DNA of 64,000 nucleotides. Origin: Perkinsus marinus ATCC 50983 (lineage: Eukaryota > Perkinsozoa > Perkinsida > Perkinsidae). The DNA lies in the NCBI RefSeq assembly GCF_000006405.1, contig NW_003209596.1:191755-255754 (forward strand), read 5' to 3'. Below are positions 46,220 to 57,918 of this stretch, piece by piece. The notes below the pieces were generated by a model. It saw only the letters and a program-made list of their open reading frames with translations, was not told the origin of the DNA and did no database searches. Position numbers and translations under genes: made by a program. How positions within the stretch are numbered: the stretch's first letter is position 1; every line of letters begins with the position of its first letter.

Positions 46220-47231
46220 TATTTAACTTTGATACGAGAGTGTCATGCAGAAAGTTATTGTAACAACAACATCAGTTGAGATCTCCCGATATATGATGGA
46301 GATTGATGCATAGTTGGTCGCCGCACAGCATCCTGAGAAAGGCGATTCAAGGATGTGGTATTCGGGACACGTGTACAGGAACAACAGATCAGTAAAAGCT
46401 GAACAGTGCTTACGAGAAAGTTTTCTTTTCATAATATCCCACCTGAACGGTTGCTTCGGGAGCTGCATGAGTAGCTCGAATGACTCGTTTGTGGCGAAGA
46501 AGAAAACCAGAACACGACTGACGAATGCTTCGCTCTCCTCGTCTTCATTCGGTTTAACGAGCTTGAACGGTAAATAACGACGAAACCTTTCTCACCCGCA
46601 CGCGCTGTACCCGTATTTGAGCATGCTTAACGTCCTGGTCGTCTGATGATACTTCGCCATGCCACCGAACACACTTGTCACCTCTGAGGGGAGAAGTGAC
46701 GAGAAACTGACAGGGCGCTGCGAACCCGACCCTAGAATGGGATCCCTGTCCTTGTCGATGCTCAACGCTATCGAACGAAGAACCTGAACAGTGACGATGC
46801 ATTGTTGCGAACGGGTCAAAAATAGCGCGGATACTTTGATCATTCTGTCGTGATTTTGGAAGAAATCGCGGGCTCTCGGGTGAATCTTAGTCGCCCAAGC
46901 TGAGTAAAGGAAGCCATCAGCATTCCGTAAATTCGTCTACTGCAGGCCGGGCTATCATGAAAAACTCACTTTTGGCGAGCATCGAGACCTCGGCCTCTGA
47001 TCTCGGGGAGAATTCATCAATCTGAGAGCTATCATGGGCTAGTGCGGGTTGGGATTCTTGGGTGGAAACGGGTTGATTTGTTGAGCTACTCATCGTATGT
47101 TCGTCTGAGTGGCCATATGATAGGCGACGGCCACTTATAGTCTTGCCTGCTTCCTTCCTTTTCCCGAGACACTTGGCGTGAATAATATCCCACAGCGGAT
47201 CATCGGTTGAACAGAACCGAGCGAGAGACAT
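46220..47231 (-). CDS. Unrecognised multi-exon gene
   Basis: ATG 47231 starts MSLARFCSTDDPLWDIIHAK, with a Ser/Gln-rich middle. Later exons join to AWATKIHPRARDFFQNHDRM, IVTVQVLRSIALSIDKDRD, SEVTSVFGGMAKYHQTTRTL and, after a donor GTGAGAAAGG, LVKPNEDEESEAFVSRVLVF with FATNESFELLMQLPKQPF. The amphipathic repeated helices suggest an alpha-helical protein. I do not recognise the family. The 3' end near 46220 is uncertain. Confidence 0.45.
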
Positions 47232-47783
47232 TCTAACTGCTAAGTCAGTGCTCGATGGAAATGAACGATTCGTAACTCATTGACCCACAAGACCACACAT
47301 TTCCTTCCCCTTCAAGCGAGTTGCGTGGAGCTCTCTATGTCCAAAAATGTAAAAATCATATGGTCATGAGTATTCTGGAGGTATTTCGGTGGAGGTGGTA
47401 TTTCGGTATTTTTCTCGGTGGAGAGCCTCTCCAGGAGAGGCATCGAAACTTGCTCAGGACATACGGTTAAAGAGAATGAATGCTTCATTGTTCGACACTC
47501 CATTCGCTCAAGTCCTGCATGGCCATCAGTCGTGTATCTCTCGCGTATCGGGTGGAGAATATTGGGCCACCTGCTCCGGATGGCACTGGATGAGGTCAAG
47601 TTGAGCACAAAAGTATCATTTGATCACCAACACCACAGTCGACAAGCATTGCCAACATCAGTTTAATCAATACTGCATTGATGGTATATCATGGACGGAC
47701 TTCTTATCAACATCTTAAGTCATCCTGCCACCGCGAGGTCTGACAGGGAGCAACAGAGATAAGCAGATCATGTGTAAGGGTCT
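47232..47783. other. Intergenic, no gene seen
   Basis: Overlapping open frames only; nothing is recognised. Confidence 0.3.
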
Positions 47784-49267
47784 CTAGGTACCTGTTGACA
47801 GTGACATTTGCACAATCTCCTCCCCAGAGCGCCCAAGTCTCTTGATCCCCTTGAGCTTCGAAGCTGCAACTTTCCCTGCCCTTTCAGCGTGCTTGACCGC
47901 GGCCGAGAGCTCTAAGATTCTTTCTTGGAGACCCTGCAAAATGAGCACTCTAGGCATCAGAGCTCTCCACTCTGACCACGGGGTAAAGGGGTCTGGGAAA
48001 TGCTAGAGAGGCTGCAGCGATTGAACGAATGCCACAGCACTGTCCAATACTCACATCGAGCGATGTAATCCACGATTTCGTGACACTTTGGTCTCGGGAC
48101 TCAAGCGCCTCTCGTTTCGCTTCAAGGTCAGCCCTGTATGCTTTGAGTTCGTCGACCTCCCGATCCAGCGCCTCCGTTCCGCGCTCGATTTTGCCACTGA
48201 GCAGAGCCCGGTACCTGATAGAGCCGGATGGACCGTCCGAAATGTGATGATGGCGAATCCACACTGATAGCTCAATTTTATGATGGCTTCCTTCAAGGCT
48301 CGCATCCGATCGACTCTTGCACTGAGAGCAGCTCGACTATCCCGGTATCTATACATGGCAATCTCTAGTTCTCGTCTTCTTCAGTTCTTGGTTATACATA
48401 TAACATAGCGAAGCCCCTATGCGTCGCCCAGTGGCCGAGGTGTTTGAAGACGGAGTTCGAGAGGAGCTTTTATCCGTGCGCTTATCAGTCTACTGTAGGT
48501 AGTTTTGCTCGAGCGATTTCGCTAGTGGAAGCGACATGGCTATGCAAAGAGCTCACTTTTCCCGTTGTTTCTGTATGTACTGCTGTAGGTACTCGCTCAT
48601 ACGTGTTTCCTTCATCTGTGTCATTTTCATCTTTGCTAATGTGCGACGTTGACGCGCAGCCTGTTGCTCCAGTGCTCGGTGCTGAAGTGCGAGGAGATAA
48701 CCGCAGTCTACTTCTGCGTTATTCTTTATATCGTATGCATATCCTTTCGAATCATAAGAGGCAAGCGTCAAGTTATTGGTTCGCATCGCACTGACCTCGT
48801 TCCTCAAGGCGCTAGCCTCTCTTCGCTTCTCAATGAGGATATTCATCGTTTCGCTTGGAGGCCGAGCTGATCCAGTCTTTTCCCTTACTCGCCTTTTGGT
48901 CGCGCTTCCAGCCTATCATGACACGACTCTAGTGAGATCGACCCGAGGCTCTCTCACATGCTCAATCGGCTTCTTGTCACGGGAGGGGTTTTTCGGTCTT
49001 CTCATCGAAGCTCGTCTCTCAGAAGATATAAAAGCATCCTCATAAGCATCAATCATGTCGTGAACACGAAGTCGAAGATCGGCGTTCTCGTCAATAAGTC
49101 GTTGCCAAGATCGACATACGATCCTAACACGTAGCACTCAGGTTTCTATCTTATCTCGGTTCCAGCTACCGGTCGTCCTCAGAGGCTGTGGACTCAACTG
49201 GGGAATACAAATCAGTATCAATAGGAGGAGGACGGCTTTGCTTTCTGTTTGCTAAGTCCATCGTCAT
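47784..49267 (-). CDS. Coiled-coil protein, family unknown
   Basis: Multi-exon gene, ATG 49267 to TAG 47786-47784. Exon 1 reads MTMDLANRKQSRPPPIDTDL. Then come WQRLIDENADLRLRVHDMID, EKRREASALRNEVSAMRTNN, QQAARQRRTLAKMKMTQMKE, RDSRAALSARVDRMRALKEA, ALDREVDELKAYRADLEAKR and LQERILELSAAVKHAERAGK, ending VQMSLSTGT. Heptad-like charged helices dominate, as in cytoskeletal or ciliary proteins. No catalytic motif is seen. Introns are short with GTAGCTGG-type donors. Confidence 0.6.
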
Positions 49268-49701
49268 GTAAAAATCACACTGACATCCACTCGTCATGAT
49301 CACACTTTGACGTTTGTCAATAACAAAGGTCACCCAGAAATCAGAAAGCCCGGCTACGACTCAAAACCAACTACTTCCTACAATATCTCGACAGAATAAT
49401 GATACATTATGAACAAGGAACGCATGAGGAACTAGTGTGTGTATTCTTCATCTACAAAATCTTAACTAAGTTTCAAATTGGAAGCTCCTGAAATAATGAT
49501 ATAAATACACTTCCCCGTCTTACCCTGCCCACTGCCAGAAAATGTGCGCATAATGAACTTACGACAGCATTTAGTGACTTTGTTGGTTACTCAACAAACG
49601 CAACGAACTTGACAAGCTGAGAGAAACTACTCTACTGCTAGCCGGTTAAAATTTCAGAACTCATAGATACCATCATCGACAAAAGAATAAGAGAAACGAA
49701 A
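49268..49701. other. Intergenic, no gene seen
   Basis: AT-rich, no exon visible. It lies between two minus-strand genes and includes the 3' flank of the secreted protein gene. Confidence 0.4.
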
Positions 49702-50163
49702 TTAATCCATTTCTGAGGGGCAATAGACTGGCGAGGATTCATCACACTTGTCACCCTCAGAAGGTTCATAGCAGAGATGAGGCTTATCGGAATTATACAA
49801 TCCGAAGCACACATAGGGACCGGGCTGATCGACGTACTTCTTGCAGTATGATCCCCACTTAGAGTTCTTGCACTTAGGGGTCTCGGCACAAAGATCCTCA
49901 CAGGTCTTATCAACCACCGGGCAAGAGACGGGGCTGTAAACCTTATCACTGCAGTAGCCACCGTTGAAACCATCAGTTGGCTCAAAGCAATAGTCACCGC
50001 CACCCATATCAAGCAGACCGAAGCATACGCCGTTACCCTTGCAATAGGATCCCCAACCATAGTTCTTGCAACCAGGAGTCTCCTCACACAGCTCCTGGCA
50101 GTAGTTCCAGTCGGCGGCGGCGACCGAGCCAAGGACGAAGAACGAAGATAGGAGGCGCATCAT
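49702..50163 (-). CDS. Secreted protein with two 8-cysteine repeats
   Basis: Intronless, 153 residues, ATG 50163. A clear signal peptide (MMRLLSSFFVLGSVAAA) is followed by two copies of a cysteine-rich module, about residues 21-81 and 87-149. Each has eight cysteines with spacing C-x3-C-x5-C-x8-C-x(5/11)-C-x11-C-x(8-11)-C-x(7-9)-C, and shared words CxxLCxETPxCKN, WGSYCK, VCFGL and CxEP. No Lys/Arg clusters, membrane span or catalytic motif is seen. Strong codon bias suggests high expression. The shape is that of a small disulphide-bonded extracellular protein. A role at the host interface would be a guess. I do not know a named family for it. Confidence 0.8.
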   Translation of the reverse strand: MMRLLSSFFVLGSVAAADWNYCQELCEETPGCKNYGWGSYCKGNGVCFGLLDMGGGDYCFEPTDGFNGGYCSDKVYSPVSCPVVDKTCEDLCAETPKCKNSKWGSYCKKYVDQPGPYVCFGLYNSDKPHLCYEPSEGDKCDESSPVYCPSEMD

Positions 50164-51064
50164 TTCAACTACTTAGAGATGGGAAAAACTTCAACTGAAT
50201 GAGATGCTTGAACATGAATGTTGAACACATACAAGTAGACAAACAAATCAATGGTTTCAATGAGTATCGTCTACGCTCAGCTAGCACATACGCTAGCGTA
50301 AAGATGCGTATCCTGTCTCAAGCTATGCTAGTAGCTGTTCCATCAGTTAGGGGTAGTGCAGATATCAGGCAATTCCTCCAGAATGCTCCTCTCAGCACAA
50401 GAGACTCTACAAGTTATCACAGTTGCAAGTAATATCACTAGTACTGTGACACCGCGGGACGAACTTGAAACATTAGCAGGTTCCTACTTAAACGAGTCGT
50501 TCTGTTGACTGCAAGCTAGTGACACTAGCTTCTATTCTTCTTTTGCAAACAATGGTCAATGATGAAACTGCACATATGAAGTCTTCTTTCCGGTTGCGTT
50601 CACCGGGAAACACTCAAGCGGTAGAGAGTTCCACAAGTCGAGTACTGTTATCTAGCGGCAATAGATGGTTATGTCACTATTCTTTTCCGAAATCACTAAC
50701 TGGTGCTCTTGCCGCCCCCCTAAGACTATGTCCATTGACAACCCGAGCGTAGCAGAGAAGGTGATCAATCTTCACAAAGTTGGTCCTGTAAATGTTAGCT
50801 CTGTTCAATAACATTCTCTGCACCATGGAGGAAAAATACGAAAAGGAGTCGCAGCTCTTGAGATCAAGTCACTCGAACTTACAGAGAAGGAGCACTGATA
50901 TGGTCAAACAGATACAGCAACAATGCTCCCACAATGTATGCAGTAACGCCGCGATCTGGCGAGAAGAGGGTTGACAGTGACTAGGAAGAGCAGCAAAGAC
51001 AAAGGAACAACGGGATACAAGCATCGTGACAAGATGCCACTGTTAATCAGCAATGACCGCAACC
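50164..51064. other. Intergenic, no gene seen
   Basis: Only short unconvincing frames. It includes the upstream region of the secreted protein gene. Confidence 0.35.
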
Positions 51065-52857
51065 TCAAAATGGAGCTTCCTTCGACAGCATACTCGGGTG
51101 ATATCGCAGACACTCATCAGTAGGCTCCTCCTCGATGTGAATGAAAGTACGTCTCACCGTGAGTAACCCTGCACCATGCTCGACCCTTGACTGACGGTCA
51201 TGTGACGCCGCTGGTGCGGTGACCTTCTCCTGAGGTTTAACCAATTCAGACGAAGTGGCTGCGGCTTTTTCTGCGGCTCTACGCCGAGCCAAGCGCCTTG
51301 GTGACATTAATGACGACACTTTAGTAGTGCTGGGCACTGAGCCTTTCTTCACCTTCGGTTTACCAACAACATGCCATTCACCATCATTGCCACCAGCCTC
51401 TGGCTCAGGGGGCAGCGACAACCCTGCTTCTGGCCTCAATGGAAGCTTTGGGGCCTCGCTTGGATTCCCGTTGGGACCCGGTTCGAGATTAGAGGGTACC
51501 GAAGATCTCAACGTATCCGAGGTATACTCTTCCGAAGTCATCATCACGCTGAACAAGAATGAAGCAGCAGACGAGGAAGAGGAGCTCGAAGTAGAAGAAG
51601 ACGATGACGAGCTACTGCTGCTGCTGCTACTGCTACTCGATGAGGACGACCGGAGCCTGCTTTTATCAGCCGGCTCAGACGTTGCGCAAGTTACGACAGA
51701 CCCGGGTTTGAGTTCGGGAACAGTAGTGTGCGGTAGGCGTTTGGACGGTGTGGTCTTCGGCTTTGTTCTCTTTCCAGATTGGGTCAGTTGTGACTTCTTT
51801 CGTTGCTGCTGATCTCCAGAGTCAGTCGAGATCGAGCCGTTCGACTTCCTCTGTGGCTCCTTCGCTGGTGAAGAGGCCTCCTTCAGATACTTACTGCGAA
51901 TTGACTCGAATTTGTCCCTGTAGTATTCGCTCAGAATACGCTGAGAAGAACAACAAGAATCTTCATAACGATGGTGACTATCTCCCCTACAAATTCCAGA
52001 GCTTGGGCTACAATTCCATCTACGACCACATGTCTCGGATCTCCTGTGGCGAAGTCCGTGAGACGATACCATAACTGAGTGAACAAACAGTTAATTAGTT
52101 GAGGCTAGACTGAAAGTTGTCACCTCCGTTCGCCGCACAATTCTCGAGCGCATTCTCTTAGTGTTCGCAAGGAAATCTTCACATCGATCGTGGATAAACT
52201 AAAACGAAACCATCACAACCTGAAATCAACTTTGAAGAACTTACCGGAAGAAGCGTGTCGTTAAGCACCGGGTGATACTTGGGCTGAAGCACGTCTGGTT
52301 TAACACTGCGGTCGTGCGCAAGAGCTGACCACAACAACATGAGAGCTCTCAGGGTCTCCAACCTCACCTTGGGCCCCCGAAGAATCGAGAATATCCTGCA
52401 TCAACTTAGTACTGTTGAAAAGGTAGAATGCTGACTGCCCAACAAGGCGCTTATGCTTGGGGTATTGGCCCATGGAGTGTAGCTGTTGCTTTCTCGCTTC
52501 CTAATAGCGACGAGATCAACTCTGCCGACTCCTACCATAAATCTACCAAATCTATCTCGTTTATCCGTGACACCAGTTCTGCATCGACGATAGTGAGGAG
52601 TTCCTGTTTGGCTTTAGTCGGCAACTTCCGAAACGCCTCGAGGACATCTCCTCTGCTGACCTACACTCGACTGGCAGTGCGACTAAAGCATGGTCGTTCG
52701 GACTCACCAGTGGAACAGTCTTATCAACCTTTGCCATGAACGCCGGTATGAGTACTGTCACTTGCGTGCCTCTCTTATGTGGATTCTCATGGTACGTCAA
52801 CGCCCGAACAGGCTCTGCTATTGTAGATGCACTACCACCACCGGAGCCCCGTGGCAT
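51065..52857 (-). CDS. Unrecognised protein with a long Ser tract
   Basis: Six or more exons join in phase from ATG 52857. In order: MPRGSGGGSASTIAEPVRAL; VTVLIPAFMAKVDKTVPL; VSRGDVLEAFRKLPTKAK; EARKQQLHSMGQYPKHKRLV; FNSTKLMQDILDSSGAQ; DVLQPKYHPVLNDTLLP; FIHDRCEDFLANTKRMRS; LWYRLTDFATGDPRHVV; and RILSEYYRDKFESIRSKYL. After that comes a long disordered part with basic patches, a run of about 25 mostly Ser residues (near 51650-51570), EWHVVGKPKVKKG and an Arg/Ala-rich stretch, ending at TGA 51067-51065. The ordered N half has no family I recognise. Start choice and small introns are by eye. Confidence 0.5.
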
Positions 52858-54391
52858 ACAGTAGAATTCAACTGATCGTTTACCTCAACTGAAGATCTGT
52901 TTTCTGTGAGAAACCCAGACGCAGTCGTCCCAATGAGGCTGAACACAGAATGCAAAAGTTCTGATAGTCGCCCCCCCCCCTGCGGAAAAAATGCCCGACC
53001 CCCTGCATCCACTGAGCACGACACGGAATCAGTCACTGAAATCATCAAGATACATACATGTGAGCATAGCAATCGTCGGCGACGATGTATTTTTCGCTCG
53101 CCTCCTGCTGTCCATGTCGATCTCGCTCCGAGGGAGTCTCAACACTAGGACTAACGTCGCTGACCCGTCGTCCCTGGATTTTCCATGCTAACACACATCG
53201 CCCTTCGCTCGTCGCGAGCGCACCTGCACCGCCAGATTTCCGACTTGTCATTTCTCAGCTTAGCTCAAGGGAAGCCCCCCTGCAAAGACTCTATTCAGGT
53301 TAGCACAGACGTTTCACTGTGCTCGAGCACCCTATCTTTTCGAGTATATATTTTCGAATGCATTCGGGCTCCCGAGGGAGGTGCGCTCGTGAATTCACAA
53401 CTACGTCTCAAGCAGCTTCCCAGTACTACTTAAAGCCTCGCTAAAGATCAACTTAGAGCTCACGGTTATCGCAAAAACGGAAAAGTAGGAGTACGGTCGT
53501 CATGGCCGGCAATATTTAGATGTAGAAGGAGCCAGTCCATGCCCCTCAAGGTGGACTCACACTGGGAGGGACAGCGCTGAGCGCCACGATGTGAAGAAAG
53601 AGCGGTAAGACAAATAACCTACTGATCGACGAGCACCGCTACTACCTTTCGAATGATCGAGTCGATAGTCAACTCCATCGCAGCCAGAGAGAGATGTCGC
53701 CAACAAGGTGTAATTCATAATCACCTATTCCGAAAGTCGCCATCAAGTCAACCACAGTCTCTGCCGGGGCAAGCTGCATACCAACAAGTTGCAGGTGTGG
53801 AATAAACACACAATTTCTCCTCATCTGAGCTCCTACTCTGAATAACACGTGCCACGGGGTCACTAATAAAAGCATCTCCCTATGAACTATGCATAAAACT
53901 ATGCATCGGACGAACTCTTTGTGCCGTGAACTTTCATTCTCGCTATAGCAGAAAAGCACAGACTACTATGATTTCCAGATACTGCTCACAGCCCGTCACC
54001 ATATTAGCTCTATTGCTACATACAAAGAAGAAGACAACCCAGGTACCAATAGAGAACTAAAATATTCCCCTCATTGTTACACATGCGACAAGCAGCCCCT
54101 CGTCCCGTTCCTGTGAACAGGGTAGATACGTCAGCTCCCGACTGTCCCACAAGGCGAGCTCTCACCCTTATCGTAAATTCACCCTCCATTGAGATCTCCC
54201 ACAAGCCGTCCTCATGGCCACTTGCATGGAGTCACTGCGAATCAGCATGCAAAAGCTAAAGTCATAGATGATAATCATCAACAATAACGCTGTAGGGCGA
54301 CCCAAAACTGCGATACCACAACTCGTCCAACTCAGGCTCAGAAAAGGAGCATTCAGAAAAATGGGAAATTAAACAAGTAAATATACTGCGC
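52858..54391. other. Region with exon-like pieces, gene not resolved
   Basis: Minus-strand open pieces near 54220-54050 (LWEISMEGEFTIRVRARLV) and 53840-53680 (VVDLMATFGIGDYELHL) look coding and may be parts of one small gene, but no start, stop and splice chain was established. A C10 run sits at about 52971-52980. Confidence 0.3.
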
Positions 54392-55333
54392 TCAGTCACG
54401 AGAACTCCACCTCATGCGACGGTGACGCGGACGATCGCTGTCACCACTACCACTGGGCATCGTCCCCTCGTAAATTCCCATCAGGATCGACGTCTTACAT
54501 ACTGGGCAAGTCGGACTGCTCTTCAGCCACTCATCTATGCATGCGGCATGATAGCGATGCATGCAGGGCAAAGTCCTCAACATCTCCCCCTTCTTGAGAC
54601 TATCCATACACACTGCACAGTTGCCCCGTGCCTCCTTACACGTAGACTGTATAGTAAGCGCGGCAATTTCCCCCTCAGTCGCACCGGCAGCCGGTCCGCC
54701 CTGAGCCGCTATTATCGCGGCCAACGGCGAGTCGTCCATACTGTCACCTTCCTCAGATGCGGCGCCTGATAGTGTAGCCATCACGCCTTGAACCAGTGTA
54801 TGCCCGACAGCACCAACAACAGCACGCAAGCTGTTCCTTATGTGAGGCCCACCTCCACTGGACTCGCTAGCACTATCATTCACCCGATCCGACGTCGATC
54901 TGGAGTCATCACTGCTTCCGCTCGGTAAAGGGAACTCCCTAGCGCTCAAGAAGGAAGCCTCTGAGTCACTCCTGTCGAGCGAGGCGGCCGGCCTGGTCTC
55001 CTCTGCCGTCGCGTTCTCACTGTCTACACTCAGGAACGCCGGCCGGCTCACAGGGCGTACAAATTCTTGATCGGTTTCCCCTAAGGCCGCAGCCAACCTC
55101 AGAGCTACTACCCGGTCGTGCTCTATGTCCTGTGCTTGCAGAATAGCAGTGACCATTTGCGCTACTGTAGCGTCCTGTGGCACATTCAACTCGTCTGCTT
55201 GAACTCGAAGGACCTCTCGCGGCAGCTCCTGGAGGTAGGATCTCCGATCAGCCGCCTCCATACGCTGTGTCGATGAGGTCGACGAAGAGTCGTCAGAAGC
55301 TGACGATATTGCCATTGGCGATGCCGCAAACAT
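54392..55333 (-). CDS. RING-H2 E3 ubiquitin ligase-like protein
   Basis: Intronless, 313 residues, ATG 55333 (codons further upstream are open but start with TTG). Residues 1-225 are acidic, Ser/Ala-rich and mostly disordered, with an N-terminal helix (SYLQELPREVLRVQADEL, then VAQMVTAILQAQDIE). The C-terminal RING-H2 finger is complete: CAVC ... CMHRYHAACIDEWL ... CPVC, i.e. C-x2-C, C-x-H-x2-H-x2-C and C-x2-C. RING-H2 proteins bring E2 enzymes to substrates. No membrane span is seen, unlike many family members. It ends in a basic tail RPRHRRMRW. Confidence 0.85.
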   Translation of the reverse strand: MFAASPMAISSASDDSSSTSSTQRMEAADRRSYLQELPREVLRVQADELNVPQDATVAQMVTAILQAQDIEHDRVVALRLAAALGETDQEFVRPVSRPAFLSVDSENATAEETRPAASLDRSDSEASFLSAREFPLPSGSSDDSRSTSDRVNDSASESSGGGPHIRNSLRAVVGAVGHTLVQGVMATLSGAASEEGDSMDDSPLAAIIAAQGGPAAGATEGEIAALTIQSTCKEARGNCAVCMDSLKKGEMLRTLPCMHRYHAACIDEWLKSSPTCPVCKTSILMGIYEGTMPSGSGDSDRPRHRRMRWSSRD

Positions 55334-55767
55334 CTTGGGAAAACAAGCTGAGCCAGAGCAAGACAATAAACAAACCGGAGATCCTACAGAGCATTGACCA
55401 CAGCAATAGCGCTACTTCCACAGTCCAGGGCTGATCTAAATCACGCCAAATGTGAATATCCGGGCGAAACCGGGCTCATTAAAAATTTGATAGGGCTTTC
55501 TAACGTATAAGAGTTATTAAACAACTCCCATTTCTAATCGAGAAACACGGTTTTAGATATTTTTCGAAACACTCGTCATCAAATTCTACACTATCTCCTG
55601 TGGATTCCCCTGTCTACCAAGGGCACGAATGAATTCAGCAATTCAATGAACTCGCCTCCCCACTTCTTGGAGCATCATACGGAAAAATTGCTTATACAAC
55701 TTCACCGATTCACCAATACGACGTCCCTGCGGAATAACAGATCGAACGCTAGTCGGGAATACTACAT
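55334..55767. other. Upstream region of the RING-H2 gene
   Basis: No gene is seen; AT-rich. Confidence 0.4.
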
Positions 55768-55892
55768 TAGAGTTTCACCCTAGTGATATGAAAAACACTT
55801 GTGAAAAACATATTTCACGACTACTGCATACCGCGAATATCGCGTTTTTCACCGAGTTTTACGCCACTCCACGTAAAGCGGGTGAAACTCCG
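55768..55892. mobile_element. Second MITE family copy
   Basis: Begins TAGAGTTTCACCCTAGTGAT, contains ATTTCACGACTACTGCATAC and CGCGAATATCGCG, and ends AGCGGGTGAAACTCC. The ends are inverted repeats of each other (GAGTTTCACCC / GGGTGAAACTC). Confidence 0.9.
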
Positions 55893-56269
55893 TTAATACA
55901 GCTGACACGAACATCTGCTACCCCGACCATAAAACCCCTCCCTGGAAAGTCCATCACCATTATCAATTGCCTCGTCAATGGCATCACTCCCATCCGTCAT
56001 GCTGTAGTGCAACACAACACACTCATCGAGTTCACGCTTGGACCATCTACGACTACTGGCATGAGCAGAATATCAGAAACAGCTGAGCTCTGTGTAAAAT
56101 CGGTTCGCGCATCCTGTTGGAATTGCCTCAAAATGAATGGGAACATTAGGAAGAGCTGAAAGCTGTGGAATCTGCTGAATATAATGATAACGATAGGAAA
56201 AAAGGGAAGTACAGCAACTGATGAATAGCTGTATAACACTAGTTACTCATTCATATGTGGAATAGACCC

Positions 56270-57706
56270 TTAGCGGCCCTCAGCAGAAGTCGAGGGACCC
56301 CCTAGGGTCGGCAAAAATCCCTTGGCGTAGTCCATAAGAACATGGCAGACTTCTGTGCCACGTTCAATGACGACTTTACGACGATTCTCCCCAATGGTCT
56401 TGTCGAGACCTGCATATTCTCAATGGTTGACATGCGATCTCTCTTCTAGCCTACCCCTGGTGGTGATCGTAATGAGCTTCTCCTTGGCACGGATAACCCC
56501 ACCGATGAGACGATTGTCGGGATTGAAGACGACATGGACGTTAATATCGAGATAGCAGGGAATGCTCTCGAAAGTAGCAGAGGCGACCTAGATCAGTTCA
56601 CACATGAGCCTAGAGGGTATTTCTAACTTACCTTAAAAGTGTCTAATGTCGTCTCCTGCAGACGAATCAGCAGACGGCGACAGTCCTCAACCAGCCCTGT
56701 GATCCTAGACTGCACGATCTGCTTATTGACAGAAATAGCCTCTCTGATTCGTTCAATGAACGTCATCATCACGCCCAAGTTACTATGAATGTTCTGAGGA
56801 AAATTGTCACCAAAACTCCCAGGTAGCCCAGGTCACTTTGAACAGTTTGCTGCCTGCATCTAAAACTCCATCTAGACAAGAATCCACTCGGATCACCCAG
56901 GGTCGAGTAAACTCAATGACAAATGGGAACTTCTCTCGTGCAGTCTTGACCGGTAGGTAATCTCCCAACCACGAGAGAGATCTGTTGACAGCACTGCTCA
57001 GGACCTGGGCTGGCATCAGGAGGAAATCAATAACCCTAGGACGCGAAACGAACGGAGTAAACTGCTCTATAATAAAAGCAATATAACGACGCTGAATGGG
57101 ACAGAAAATAGTAACAAAGGTCTTATAGACCGACTCTGGTTGAAACCGTTTGTTAGTCGAGTGTTCGCATATTTTCCGCTCATTCTCCTCAATGTGCAGG
57201 GGAGGAGTCCGGACTCCGGATGCATTAGAATTGACATCAGCCCTCTTGTTGATGGTATTTTAAAGCCAGAAGGTAGTAGTTTAGTACTCAGCTACCTTTC
57301 CTGGCCGGTCATTACTCGTATAGAGCGGTTGTTATCTTGACACGAAGTTGAGACTGGGAAGCCCCAGGACGATACCGAGAACGCTGCTGCTGATAGACGG
57401 CCTTCTAGCTGTGATATACTCCAAATGGTACCACTCCACGGTCACATCCTCCACAACCTACCTTAGTTTGCCCCAATGACTGGAAATTTGAATTTGCTCT
57501 ACCTTAGGGCCCATCTGCCCAACACTCTTCAACCTTCCGTGGTCGTCAAAGGCTCTTACCAATACAGTATCTGACCGCTCCTCCTTTAACGGGGTAACCC
57601 TGAATGTCTGACAAGTGCTCCTACATGAGCGTAGGTCGACCGAATCAACACCTGTGGTATCCCGCCGGCCCGGCCAAAGGCCCCGCCGTATACGAAGGAT
57701 GACCAC
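56270..57706 (-). CDS. Unrecognised helical multi-exon gene
   Basis: Exons in order on the minus strand: VDSVDLRSCRSTCQTFRVTP and KVEQIQISSHWGKLR; then SAVNRSLSWLGDYLPVKTAR and VIRVDSCLDGVLDAGSKLF; MTFIERIREAISVNKQIVQS and LVEDCRRLLIRLQETTLDTF; and, after an intron with donor GTAAGTTAG, ASATFESIPCYLDINVHVVF. The last exon is KTIGENRRKVVIERGTEVCH ... GPSTSAEGR with TAA 56272-56270. The amphipathic helices followed by the WVIRVDSCLDGVLDAG pattern are a little like lipid-droplet coat proteins (perilipin/LDAP type), but this is weak. The start is unknown. Confidence 0.45.
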
Positions 57707-57918
57707 TCCTCAGCGACTCATTCTCGTCTGAAGCTGGAGCACCGGAACCATGCCTCCCACTATGCGTACGGGAATGTCAAAGATATACCTGCGCAGAATG
57801 TTGTTCGGCATGCGTCGTTTTAACGCGTGTAAAAACGCTCAAACTCCTCGGGACTTTCTCCACGCATAATCGTTTGAACATCGTTCTGCCATTATTCTCG
57901 TAGCGTTTTAAGTTTATT

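Noticed and set aside
51255-51812. 185-residue plus-strand ORF rich in Glu, Asp and Leu
   Set aside because: It is the antisense of the Ser tract. The minus-strand frame has the exon chain and splice sites.
53250-53276. TTAGCTCAAG near a possible spliced-leader or MITE fragment
   Set aside because: Only about 15 bp match the MITE or the dinoflagellate/perkinsid leader ending, with no supporting flanks.
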